From positions 13,663,746 through 13,727,745 of the forward strand of contig OV651824.1 of assembly GCA_927349885.1 (NCBI GenBank): a DNA stretch of 64,000 bases, given 5' to 3'. This document shows, piece after piece, positions 1-11,880 of this stretch. A program made the translations under genes and the position numbers. The notes under the pieces are model-generated. The model saw only the letters and a program-made list of their open reading frames with translations. It was not told the DNA's origin and searched no databases. This stretch comes from Psylliodes chrysocephalus (taxonomy: Eukaryota > Arthropoda > Insecta > Coleoptera > Chrysomelidae). The first letter of the stretch is position 1. Each line of letters opens with the position of its first letter.

Positions 1-1951
1 ATACAATACAGAATGAAATACAGAATACAATACAGAATACAATACAGAATACAATACAGAATACAATACAGAATACAATACAGAATACAATACAGAATAC
101 AATACAGAATACAATACAGAATACAATACAGAATGCAATACAGAATACAATACAGAATACAATACAGAGTACAATACAGAATACAATACAGAATACAATA
201 CAGTATACAATACAGAATACAATACAGAATACAATACAGAATACAATACAGAATACAATACAGAATACAATACAGAATACAATACAGAATACAATACAGA
301 ATACAATACAGAATACAATACAGAATACAATACAGAATACAATACAGAATACAATACAGAATACAATACAGAATACAATACAGAATACAATACAGAATAC
401 AATACAGAATACAATACAGAATACAATACAGAATACAATACAGAATACAATACAGAATACAATACAGAATACAATACAGAATACAATACAGAATACAATA
501 CAGAATACAATACAGAATACAATACAGAATACAATACAGAATACAATACAGAATACAATACAGAATACAGTACAGAATACAATACAGAATACAATACAGA
601 ATACAATACAGAATACAATACAGAATACAATACAGAATACAATACAGAATACAATACAGAATACAATACAGAATACAATACAGAATACAATACAGAATAC
701 AATACAGAATACAATACAGAATACAATACAGAATACAATACAGAATACAATACAGAATACAATACAGAATACAATACAGAATACAATACAGAATACAATA
801 CAGAATACAATACAGAATACAATACAGAATACAATACAGAATACAATACAGAATACAATACAGAATACAATACAGAATACAATACAGAATACAATACAGA
901 ATACAATACAGAATACAATACAGAATACAATACAGAATACAATACAGAATACAATACATAATACAATACAGAATACAATACAGAATACAATACAGAATAC
1001 AATACAGAATACAATACAGAATACAATACAGAATACAATACAGAATACAATACAGAATACAATACAGAATACAATACAGAATACAATACAGAATACAATA
1101 CAGAATACAATACAGAATACAATACAGAATACAATACAGAATACAATACATAATACAATACAGAATACAATACAGAATACAATACAGAATACAATACAGA
1201 ATACAATACAGAATACAATACAGAATACAATACAGAATACAATACAAAATACAATACAGAATACAATACAAAATACAATACAGAATACAATACAGAATAC
1301 AATACAGAATACAATACAGAATACAATACAGAATACAATACAGAATACAATACAGAATACAATACAGAATACAATACAGAATACAATACAGAATACAATA
1401 CAGAATACAATACAGAATACAATACAGAATACAATACAGAATACAATACAGAATACAATACAGAATACAATACAGAATACAATACAGAATACAATACAGA
1501 ATACAATACAGAATACAATACAGAATACAATACAGAATAGAATACAATACAGAATACAATACAGAATACAATACAGAATACAATACAGAATACAATACAG
1601 AATACAATACAGAATACAATACAGAATACAATACAGAATACAATACAGAATACAATACAGAATACAATACAGAATACAATACCGAATACAATACAGAATA
1701 CAACACAGAATACAATACAGAATACAATACAGAATACAATACAGAATACAATACAGAATACAATACAGAATACAATACAGAATACAATACAGAATACAAT
1801 ACAGAATACAATACAGAATACAATACAGAATACAATACAGAATACAATACAGAATACAATACAAAATACAATACAGAATACAATACAGAATACAATACAG
1901 AGTACAATACAGAAGACAATACAGAAGACAATACAGAATACAATACAAAAT
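1..1951. repeat. 12-bp minisatellite array (AATACAATACAG)n, open at the left edge
   Basis: About 160 near-identical copies of AATACAATACAG run without a break from the first base. Only scattered variants are visible (for example near 134, 168, 204, 959, 1151 and 1246). A 5-bp partial unit near 1535-1540 shifts the register by 5 bp. Because 12 is a multiple of 3, one frame stays open for 646 codons (13-1953), encoding an RIQY and then an EYNT repeat. This is a by-product of the repeat and not a credible protein. The array ends where AAATAAATTTAAG begins. Confidence 0.97.
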
Positions 1952-2484
1952 AAATTTAAGCATCTATTCTATTATTTGCTATTTAGGTACACATAGGCAC
2001 TAATGAAAATAATTTGTTTGATAATTAGTTTATACTTACAGTAATCAGTTTATTCATATTTACATACATTCTTTGTATCATTTGTAAATTGTAATCTTTA
2101 CTGTTCTGTGAATAAACATCTATTTATCTAAAAATAACATTCTTGCAATAAAATACAACAAAATAATGGCATAATAAACAAAATAAAAATAACCTGAATT
2201 TTTCTACTTTTGAGTTTGATACGAACAATTCACTCGAGTTGCACATTTTATTTACAACTCATTAAATAATACTCAAAAAAAATTTAATAATTTAGCGGTT
2301 ATTAATATAATATTACTCTTACATTTATCTTTTAATTAATATACAAACGAAGATGATTACTTATATAACATTTACTTACTTTTATAACCATACAAAAGAC
2401 AAAAAAAATGTGTAACAAAAATGAATGGCATTTCTACCTATTAACTTGTTTTTACCAAAAGCATTTCATCTTTTTCGACTCTTA
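1952..2484. other. AT-rich spacer, nothing recognised
   Basis: Very AT-rich sequence with stop codons in every frame and no recognised gene, RNA or element end. It separates the minisatellite from the first inverted-repeat element. Confidence 0.6.
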
Positions 2485-3125
2485 CGCGGCGTGTGTCTAC
2501 TTAAGTTGGAACCATATGGAAAACATTTTTATTATTGATTTTAGGAAAATAAGTTATTTTTGATACAAAGTCCTGCATGACCCAAAACTTAAAATACAGT
2601 CATCAGATATCAAATGTTTCAAGCCGTATACGAGGTTTGTCAAAAAATATGAATTTGGCTCAAGAGTAAAGTACGCTTATTTTTTTACAAAATCGAAAAT
2701 TTTCATTAAGAAATTTGCTAAATTCTTCACAAACATCAACAAAAGGAAAGCGTATCATGTTTATAGTAGCTAACGTAATTTATAACGTTTTCGGATATTT
2801 ACAATGTGTAGAGTGTAGAGTTTATAAAAATAAGAAAATCTGTTTTTTAGATAGATCGGTGTTATTGCATATTTAAATGTAATATTCAATTCTAATCAAC
2901 TTTTCTTAATGAAAATTTTCGATTTTGTCAAAAATAAACGTACTTTACTCTTGAGCAAAATTCATATTTTTTGACAAACCTCGTATACGGCTTGAAAAAT
3001 TTGATATGTGATGAGTGTATTTTAGGTTTTGGGTCATGCAGGACTTTTTATCAAGAATAACTTTTTTTCCTAAAATCAATAATAAAAATGTTTTCCATAT
3101 GGTTCCAACTTAAGTAGACACACTG
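2485..3125. mobile_element. MITE-like element with ~215-bp inverted repeats, TA-flanked
   Basis: The left arm (from about 2489, GTGTGTCTACTTAAGTTGG) is repeated inverted at 3085-3125. The arms match over about 215 bp, including blocks at 2620-2715 and 2900-2995, with a short loop of about 180 bp. The right end reads CACACTG followed by TA, and a TA lies at 2483-2484 on the left, as expected for a Tc1/mariner-type target. The left tip has diverged. There is no ORF, so it would be non-autonomous. Confidence 0.75.
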
Positions 3126-3206
3126 TATGTCGCCGGGATACACTTTCCTTAACCAACCAATCATCAATATTATGTATTCTCCTATCCTGTCAACAATACA
3201 GACATT

Positions 3207-4369
3207 AAGTTCTTTCGTTCGCTGTTGGTGTAGTGTCCACCAGTGTAAATTACACCAGTTACACCTTATACATATGTCGAGTGTAATTCACTATTCGCTC
3301 CGTGCGAAGTCATGGAAAGGGAAGCAAAAGCGATACTAGCGCTAGCTGCGGATAATTCGTGCATTTTAGGGCGATATTTTGTAATTTTGGCATATCAAAT
3401 ACACGTATACATTTTACTTTTTTTCAAAAAAAGTAGGTAAAAACAATACAATAAGCAACCGGAGTTGCTGTGTTGAAAATTGTACAAATACTAGCAAAAA
3501 AACAGTGAAACTTTTATAAAAAATTTCAGTAGCAAAGTGGAAATTAAATCAAAGAAATGAATGGATAGATATACAATAAGAAGGAAAATTACCTTTATTT
3601 TTGTAATAATAACCGTAATGCTGCAAATAGTAGACTTCAGAAACTTGAAAGGTTTTAAATCAACAATAGATTATCATTTTACCATGTTCTTTAATATCCC
3701 TTATTCTTAAATGTTCATTCAGCAAGGACTAGATTTCAAGATTTCTGCCTTTGATTATTATATGTGGTTGGAACGCAATTTTGTAACTTACTGATAGGAA
3801 ATCTGTTTTAATCATTCATTCTATGTTTTCTTTCGAACAAAAATGAAAATATAAGTAATGATCCTTTTTTTATACATTTTAACTTCACGCTATTATTAAA
3901 TGGTATTTTTGTATTTTGACAGAATAGACTAATTCTTCAATGAAAACTTATTAGACTTAGGTAACTTCTCATACATTTTCCAGTAAATACTGTTGCCTGC
4001 CTATATTTTATTATTGATTTTTATCAATTATACATAATTTTCTTTAATTTAAGCAATAAAAATATATAATAATAATAAATTAATGTTTTACTTGTTTTAC
4101 AAATCCATATACTTTTATTAAAACTAACATTTATACATTTTAATTACGAATTCTATTAAAAGTTGCATTTGTCAGTATACGCCGAAATCCTCCATTAGTA
4201 TCAAAACGAATTGGCGCTACTGTCGCGCACGGAGCGAATTGCTAAATAGCTGGTGGACACCACATCGCCAATAGAAGGGTATAGTGGGTTTTACATCAGG
4301 CCAAACGAAAGGTTTAGTGTCCGTTGGTGTAGTTCATTCCTACACCAGTGGGACGAACGAAAGAACCTT
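3207..4369. mobile_element. Non-autonomous element with subterminal inverted repeats
   Basis: The left end AAGTTCTTTCGTTCG (3207) matches the reverse complement of the right end at about 4355-4369. Further inside, GGTGTAGTGTCCACC-like sequence and CGCTCCGTGCG (3297) are again mirrored at 4215-4260 and 4325-4345. The roughly 1 kb between the arms is AT-rich and has no credible ORF. I could not see a clear target-site duplication, so the ends are approximate. Confidence 0.55.
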
Positions 4370-6048
4370 CTGTTCTGTGTGTGCCGAGATATGACATAAT
4401 TTTTCCTTCTTATATCAACAAATAACTAGACTCGAACTTATATAAAGGAAAGTAATGCGTTATAAATATAAATGGGCTTATAACAACCATAATAATTAAA
4501 AAAATACAAAGATTGAAATTTATGACTTTTAATAAAATTATGCATAAAATAATATTAAAAAAAATTACAAATAAAAGACATCTGAAATGGGATAAAAAAT
4601 AATCAACTTAATTGAAATATCCATCACATTTAAATTATCAGTGGGATCATTATTGCAGCCAATTTAATGACATTTATGTTTATAATGGACCTGTTATAAA
4701 TTTATCTGTTTCAATGGACCTTTCTCATTATTGATGACCTCTATTACTCATGCGCAAACTCTATTTTCGCTTAAAATCATTAAAATTAATTATTGTTATG
4801 TTTCCTATCCTGAGTTCCAAATACACATCCGCAAATGTCATTTTGGTTTTTGTTGATTAGTATTGGTAGGGGAACCAGTAACACTTTTAGATGGGTTATT
4901 TGCGAAAGGTAAAATTAGAAATATTTCGTTCAGTATTACCTTGTAAAACACGTAAATACTTTGCTGTGGAGCGATGGAGCCCTCGACAATGACGTTTTAA
5001 CAAACGCCTTTGTAGAAAATTGTCTCATAGGAGTTCAAACTTGAAACTTTCAGTTATTATTTACATTAAAAGAAAAAAGTTTTCTGTCATCTTCTTCAAT
5101 TTCTTGGCTCACAGTACCTTCTAGCATGCTGATAGGGCATTTCACCGATAGATCGATTGCAGTAAAGATCGAAATCTTTTACAGGGTAAGAATTAAAGAT
5201 ACATTTCTAATTTAGCCCTTGTAAAAATGTATACCAAAAAAAGTTTCACTGGCTTCCTGCTATATAGAATCGACGACAGTTGTTTGAAGTAACGATGACA
5301 CGGGGTAATCGTCATAACCAACCCAACAATTATTGTAAGGCGAGAATAAGCAAAAAAGTTTGGAAAATTACTAGATTCAAAAGTCCCGCGATTTTTTCGC
5401 GCATGAATAATATAAAATTGTCGAATAATAGAAAAGAACAATTGATAAAAATGACATGTTACAGCACTTTAATAATTATCCTGATTAAATATTAAAATGT
5501 TTGGGTCTTATTTTGGTTATATATATGAAGACTATAGAGAAGGAGGCAAATCGACAATGGTCAAATTTCAAATTACCGTCCTTCTTTTTATAAAGTTCAC
5601 GAAATTGACTGTAGTTGGCATGTTGAATGACAGCGGTGTCAATTTTCTATGTAAGTCAATGTAAAATGTAGCGATTTTTTTAGAAAATTGGTAAAAAGAA
5701 TCAAAATAATGTGAAAAAGTATCTGAGTACAAGTAACATGAGTGACAAAAAACATTAAAGCAAGATTTACGTCGTTCCAGATTGTAAAACAGGACAAAAA
5801 TCAAATGTTAAACTAAAGAAAACATTTATTATACATACATCAAAATTTAACTTAATAGAAAAGAAAATGTACTTTTTATAGAGTTTTAATGTTAGATAAT
5901 GAGTTGCTACTGTTATTTTTTTTTTTGGACCCCAATTCCCAACTAGCAAAGTAGCTTTATAATTTTAAATTTACAGTACTGTTATATTTTATATTTATTA
6001 TATTGTTGTTTCTGAAGTGCTAATTTGTTGTACTAAAATTGCCGAAAG
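4370..6048. other. AT-rich stretch, no supported gene
   Basis: Several short ORFs of 60-82 codons exist here on both strands, but they overlap one another, have low-complexity composition and resemble no family I know. I treat them as chance ORFs. Confidence 0.5.
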
Positions 6049-6565
6049 CACTATTTTGTTCTTTAAAACAGAATTGTTATGTAAAATAGTGACTACAATG
6101 TTCTTACAGCAAAATTATAAAAAAGTTTACACGATAAATATAAAATTGTTATGTAAACATCTTTTCGACTATCTTATACAACATTTCAGCTCATGAAATT
6201 AAATTGTTTTATAGCGGTTCTCTATAATTGCTTTGCACCAAGTTCACAACTTTTTGGTTATACATATACAATTGTTTTGTAAGCCCATATTTTCGCTTTA
6301 TAAAATAGTTATATAGATATAATTTTGGGATAATTCCGCATCAAGAGCAATTTACATGTAAAGGAAACTGTAAAGTAACTATTGTGTAACATTGAAAAAG
6401 GCTTGGATAATAAAAATTATATAGAGCTATTATAAAACAAAACATATATTTAAGGATAGTGTTGTCCCTTTAAATATATTTATAAAACAAAATGAAAACA
6501 ACAACACACATCATTGTTTAATCTTTCTTGTTCGAACCATTTGAATGTTAGTTTGTGGTCTAAAT

Positions 6566-7255
6566 ATGTCAGAAATATGTAAGTGGAGAAAAAATAAAAG
6601 AAGTGGTGCTTTTCGAAGAAAAGTAAAGAAATATTATAAAAATATTTAAAAAAAGACTAACATTCAGACTCATTATGTTGTGATAAAAAAACAAAATATT
6701 ACTTTTGATAATGACATCCACGAAATAAAGATCGAGCCAAATAATGAGAATGAAATATTTAGAAATGACTGGCTTGTAGAATTAGAATTAAATGAAGATG
6801 ACCTCTTAATATCAGATGTAAAAAAAATGCAGAATTTCGAAAAAATACTAGATCGTGGGCAGTGTCATTCAATATCGCACATTCTGCCTTGAAAGGGCTA
6901 TTTAGGAATATAAATGAACGTTTTCCAAACACGCTTCCTCAAGACCCCAGAACTCTTTTGAAAACATATCAGACTAATGACTAAAGTAGGAGATGGCAAT
7001 TACTAGCATCACGGTTTTGAATTTTGTTTAAGACAGCTTTTGACTGGTATGTCTGAAATACCGAAAACTCTTTCATTAAATGTGAATATGGATGGTTTAC
7101 CAATATATAAAAATAGTAGAAATGAGTTTTGGCCAATACTATTTAATATTTATGAGCTGCCAGATGTGAAACCTATGATCATTGGTATATACTGTGGTAA
7201 AGGAAAACCAACTGATTTGTCAGCGAACCAAACAATTGCACTGGCAACACTATAA
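6566..7255 (+). pseudogene. Transposase-domain protein relic (N-terminal part)
   Basis: An ATG at 6566 opens a frame beginning MSEICKWRKNKRSGAFRRKV. It has a TAA at codon 28, continues in frame through 6680-6855, and needs a one-step frame change near 6860. It then reads VSFNIAHSALKGLF, followed by a LPQDPRTLLKT block ending at a TAA near 6982. After another break comes SLNVNMDGLPIYKNS with the FWPILFNIYELPDVKPMIIGIY block and a final stop at 7253-7255. The order (basic N-terminus, LPxDPRTLLxT, then NxDGLPIxKSxxxxFWPI and GxYxGxxKP) matches transposon-derived proteins annotated as transposase domain-containing in insects and cnidarians. I infer this from remembered family patterns. The downstream catalytic part is missing, and at least two stops and two frame changes make this a dead copy. 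Confidence 0.65.
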
Positions 7256-9700
7256 AATAAATTTGCTATATAAAGCTGTAGAAAGAGTTCTTTTTATAGT
7301 TTAAACCACTATACAAACGATTAGAACGGTTATTGTTGTTTTATTATTTTATACTTATTACCTAAAACAACTACCGAACAGATTTGTCATTATTTATGCG
7401 GAAATGCAGACCGTGCAGACTCCGTTGACCGTTTTGGGTCTACACCAAACTGCGGACTACATCATAGAACCTGTTTTTAGAACAGCAGCGTAGAACACAG
7501 TACGAACAAATTTGTAACTGTGAAGGAGGACAGGGTTGTAGTTAGATAAAATATAATATAAAATAATTTAGTAGTGATTATAAAAGGATAAACTTTTTAT
7601 TCATAGAGTTCAGCTTAAAATATAGATGTACCAGAAGTATATCAAATGTATCGTGTTAGGTCATGGATGTTTTATGAATATTATTTAAAAAATATATTAG
7701 GTAGTTTTAATAATATATTATTATTATCAATATTATTGGGATAAATATTAAAATATAAAGGTTATTATAGAGGGTGTCACAAAAAATTTATTAAATAATA
7801 AGTTAATTCCGCATCACTTGGAAATTCATAATAAAGTATTAAATTTTATAAAATATAAATGGAATACAAGAAAAATCGAAAATGATAAAGAGTAAAGTAC
7901 TTTAAAATTTCAATATAGAATAAAATAATAATTAAACATATTGATAGGATTTGAAAAATATGCTCAAGTTTAGGTCATTGCACTTATTTTTAAGTGCTTT
8001 CGATTTACAGAATTCAATAAATATTTTAAAATCAATATGCGGATTGGAAACTTTTGAATTTTAGTAATGCTTGATTCTGAATTTCCAAGTGTTCCAGAAC
8101 TTTGTATCAAGAATACAAGTAATATTTTTGTAAAATGTGAGGTAAACTTTTTGGAACACATTGTAAGTTTTAAGAAAATTAAATAAATGTTCTGAATCTC
8201 ATAGCTAGTACATTAGTGATTATGAAGAAGAATTAAAACTTCTATTTAATAATATCTACAAATAAAAATAATATTATAAGTATTTTATTGATATCTATAT
8301 ATGTGTTATTTAGCCTGTACATTTTTAGATGTACACAATGTATATATATATATAGCCTCCTTATTCCATCTCCCACATGTCACGTGATCTGGTAAAACAA
8401 CAAATTAAATGTAAATGGCCCTTTTTATAGTTATTATGAAATAGTGACATCTTAACTGTCATACTCATCAAATATTTTAATTTATCTGTGAACAGCAAAG
8501 TTTTTTAATAATATTTGTCATGAATATTTTTTCAGTAATTTATCACATTTTTTTTTTTTAATAAATTGACAACGTCGAAGTATTTAAAAAACCTTGGTAT
8601 TGAACGTAATATTTTACGCTAAAATCAATGGTGAAAAAATATGCAGTGTGAGTCATTTAAAAAACCATCGACGTTTAAGTTATCCCTATTTCATAGTATT
8701 TTAGAAATATGCAAAATAGAAAATTTAATTTTTATTTCAAACATTTTATATGAGAATATAGTATTGGATTTTTTCACAGGTACAATTATTGTAAAAATGT
8801 ATTGTAACAATTCATTCCTAAACACTATCACTCGCTTGAAAGAAGCGTGACAAAGACAACAATTTATCATAATTTTTCTCCAGAGCGGTGTTTTGATGGA
8901 TTAATAATTTAATGTTAACATAATTGACTACTAAATTATTTCTTAATATGTAGTTCTATTTGAAAATGTTTGCATGTTTTAAAAATTATAAGAAATCAAT
9001 GAAGATCCTTATTGGATATACAATTATATTTTTCTTCTTAAATACAACCCTGAAATAATTGTTGCACGAGATAAAATTACTCTCGTTTTGTAAGAATGAT
9101 TAGCACAGCTTAATTGTCGTATAACAGTTGTGTTTGTTGCAAATATATTTTATTAAGAAGACGCCATATTAAAATAACGTCCTACACGTCTAAATAGCCG
9201 CCATGTTGAACTAAAATGCAAGACATTTCTAAAATTAAAAATATTGAGAGTATTCCTAGTTTTTGAGATAAAAGCCACATTAATTCGATACTTTTTTTTA
9301 TTATAAGTAAATTGGAGAATTCTTAATACTAAAAAAAAAAATGGATAAATTTTATTTTCGTTTTTGATTCAAAATTTGTTAGAAATACTCATTAAACTCG
9401 TGGCGCATTAAATTTTTGTATTATTTGTGATATATAAATAACAGTAATTTTTGCTTCGCATGCAAAAACGACTTTACTATGGGCAGAACACCATTTTCCT
9501 AAACCACGTTATATAGATTACTTCTTAGATATCCACAGTCATTTTTCTCACTGTCAATTTATTCTTTACGATAGATAGTAAATTGGGAATTATTTTGTTT
9601 CCTCCATATACATTTAATAAATTATTCAATTTTATTGATGTTGCCCAGTACAACACAACTTCAACAACCTATTTGACATTTCAGAAACTATTTAAAAGCA
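7256..9700. other. AT-rich interior, no gene recognised
   Basis: About 2.4 kb of AT-rich sequence without a recognisable domain. A 69-codon ORF at 8641-8850 and a 63-codon minus-strand ORF at 7970-8161 show no family signature. A short (TA)n run lies near 8341-8352. If the CACTA-like interpretation is right, this is decayed element interior. Confidence 0.45.
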
Positions 9701-10099
9701 ACTATAAATGTATTGTATAATATCTATATTTTTGTTTTATAAATAGCGCATAAGTGATATGCCTCTAACTTTGTAAAACAGTTATAAAAGTGTTATAAAA
9801 CAATTTTATTAAGTCAATGGAAATGTGTAAGTAACTATCCGGTAATTGTATTCAACAGACCGTATACAATTTCCAAATAAACTAAATTGTTCTTTAAGAC
9901 TGCGCCCATTTTGTGTTTATTACTATTGTAAGAATGTTTCGAAAATGTTTTTTGCTAATATTCCGTTTTATAAATTTTGTTTTGTAAACATTCTTTCAGC
10001 TTTTATAAAATATCAAATTGTTACTTGGGTTGTGTCACTGTAAATGTTTTTTATAGGATACTAAACATTTAAAACAGTGGAAGCATATATATATCGTTC

Positions 10100-11487
10100 G
10101 TGGTGCCGATAAAACACTTTCTAGCTGAAACAATTAAGGAAATTAAAAATGAAATTTTACAACCCCTAACCTATCTAATAAATAAAAGCTTTAATGACGA
10201 ATGCTTTCCAGAATGCCTAAAAATTGGAATTATCAAACCGCTCTATAAAACAGGTGACAAAACGTTGACTCAAAATTATCAACCTATATCATTGTTGTCA
10301 ATTTTTTTCGAAAATATATGAAAAAAATCCTTAAATTGAAAATAACAAAATGTTTAAACAAATTCAAAGTCGTAAATGATAATCAGTATGGGTTTAGAGA
10401 AAAAAGGTCGACGGAAGATGCAATACAAACTATTCCATACTTTAGATACAAAAACACCTGCAATTTGTATTTTTGTTGACCTCTCAAAAGCGTTTGATAC
10501 GGTATGTCACACGCGTTTACTAGAAAAAATTAAATGTTATGGATTGCGTGGAAAAATATATAATATTTTAGGAAGTTATTTAAAAAATAGAACGCAGTAC
10601 GTGAACATCAATGGAGTATTCAGTGATCCAAAAACAATTACCTACGGCGTTCCGCAAGGGACTGTACTGGGACCTCTTCTATTCACTCTATATATAAATA
10701 GCTTGATGACATTACATACAAATGGAGAAATAATCAGTTTTGCCGATGATACTGTCATAACTTATAGCTCAAAGAACTGGCGCACGCTAAAAACAGAAAT
10801 TCAAGATGATTTTAAAGCAGTTAAAAAATGGTTTCAACTCAATAAACTAACATTAAATACCGAAAAAACGAAATATTTACCATTTACCTCTTATGTAAAT
10901 AATTTACCGAGTTTTGGTCCAATGCATATAGATAAAAAAACTGAAATACCTGAAGCATCGTCAATTAAGTACCTAGGTATCACTTTAGATAGGCATTTGA
11001 AATGGGTTCTACAAATTAAAAATATTACTCATAAACTTAGAGGTTTGTTACATAAATTTAAGTACTTACGCGACTTTTTAAATGAAGATTAGCTGAAAAC
11101 TTTATATTTGTCTCTGGTACAATCGCATCTTACTTATGGTATTATTATTGGGTGGGGTGGTGTGGCAGACTGCCATTTAAAGCAGTTAAAAAATATACAA
11201 AAATGGCTAATCAAGCTTATATTTAAAAAACCTATAACTTATCCGAGTGACGCATTATTCAGTGAAAGTACATTTTTTGATATGAGACAGCTATACTGCC
11301 AAAACATTCTTTTAAACACTTTTAAAAGAAAAATTCAAATAACTTCTCCTCAACATAATTACCCTACTAGAGGTAAATGCACTTACCTTCCAATAGCTTC
11401 AAAGACTGTTGGTCAACGCTGTACCAATTATTTCGCTCCAAGATTATCCAATATTATACCAGATTACATTAAGGATATTAATAAACT
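10100..11487 (+). pseudogene. LINE reverse transcriptase, first segment (broken)
   Basis: Encodes most of a jockey/CR1-superfamily reverse transcriptase, the enzyme that copies LINE RNA into the target site. Visible motifs in order: finger region PLTYLINKSF; a block ending QPISLLS; QYGFREKRST after a frame change near 10320; FVDLSKAFDTV (motif A); GVPQGTVLGPLLFTLYI; FADDT (motif C, both aspartates kept); and the C-terminal KYLGITLDRHLKW. A stop at 11090-11092 is followed in the same frame by LSLVQSHLTYG and further C-terminal residues up to DINKL at the MULE A junction. The copy has at least two frame changes and one nonsense codon. Confidence 0.85.
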
Positions 11488-11600
11488 CGGAGCAGGTCAA
11501 CTCGGCGATGTAAAGTCGGCGACGGTCAACTCGGCGATGCCGAGTCGGCGATGGTCATCTCGGCGATGGCAAACTCGGCGACGATCAACTCGGCGAAAAG
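11488..11600. repeat. MULE A left TIR, tandem CTCGGCGAT motif array
   Basis: Seven copies of a TCGGCGAY core spaced about 14-17 bp apart, several within GGTCAACTCGGCGATG. It is strikingly GC-rich in an AT-rich setting. The array is mirrored at 16143-16257. Repeated short motifs in a MULE terminal repeat are plausible transposase-binding sites; that role is inference. Confidence 0.85.
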
Positions 11601-11880
11601 GAATACAATAATATATTATTCAATTATTTATTATATTACAAAATAAGATACAACCTATAAAAAAAATTTGATTGGAGAATTTGATTAATAAAATAAAAAT
11701 ATATAAGAGATTTTAAATAAGAAACTGGAAAAAAGTTATTATTACTAAAGTAAATCAACATATACAGGAAAAAATAAATTAAATATTAAAACTAAGAATC
11801 TGAAAAAGAAACTTCTTGATTAAGAAATTAAAATTTAATGGCCAGAGTTGTTTGGAATTACAAAATTAAGGTGGCAATAA

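Larger units (their letters stand above)
6049..10079. mobile_element. Possible CACTA-like element with AT-rich subterminal repeats
   Basis: A CACTATTTTG end at 6049 is partly mirrored by AAAACAGTG ending at 10079. Both flanks carry many short variants of TTTATAAAA, AATTGTT and TTGTTTTGTAA (6060-6340 and 9700-10060). Clusters of short subterminal repeats are typical of CACTA/EnSpm-type transposons. A transposase-domain relic lies inside at 6566-7255. The TIR match is short and no matching 2-3 bp target duplication is visible, so the boundaries and the family are tentative. Confidence 0.3.

Noticed and set aside
13..1953. 646-codon ORF of RIQY/EYNT repeats
   Set aside because: It follows the 12-bp minisatellite exactly and changes peptide only where the repeat slips by 5 bp. 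There are no gene signals.
8641..8850. 69-codon ORF
   Set aside because: No recognisable motif, AT-driven composition, isolated.
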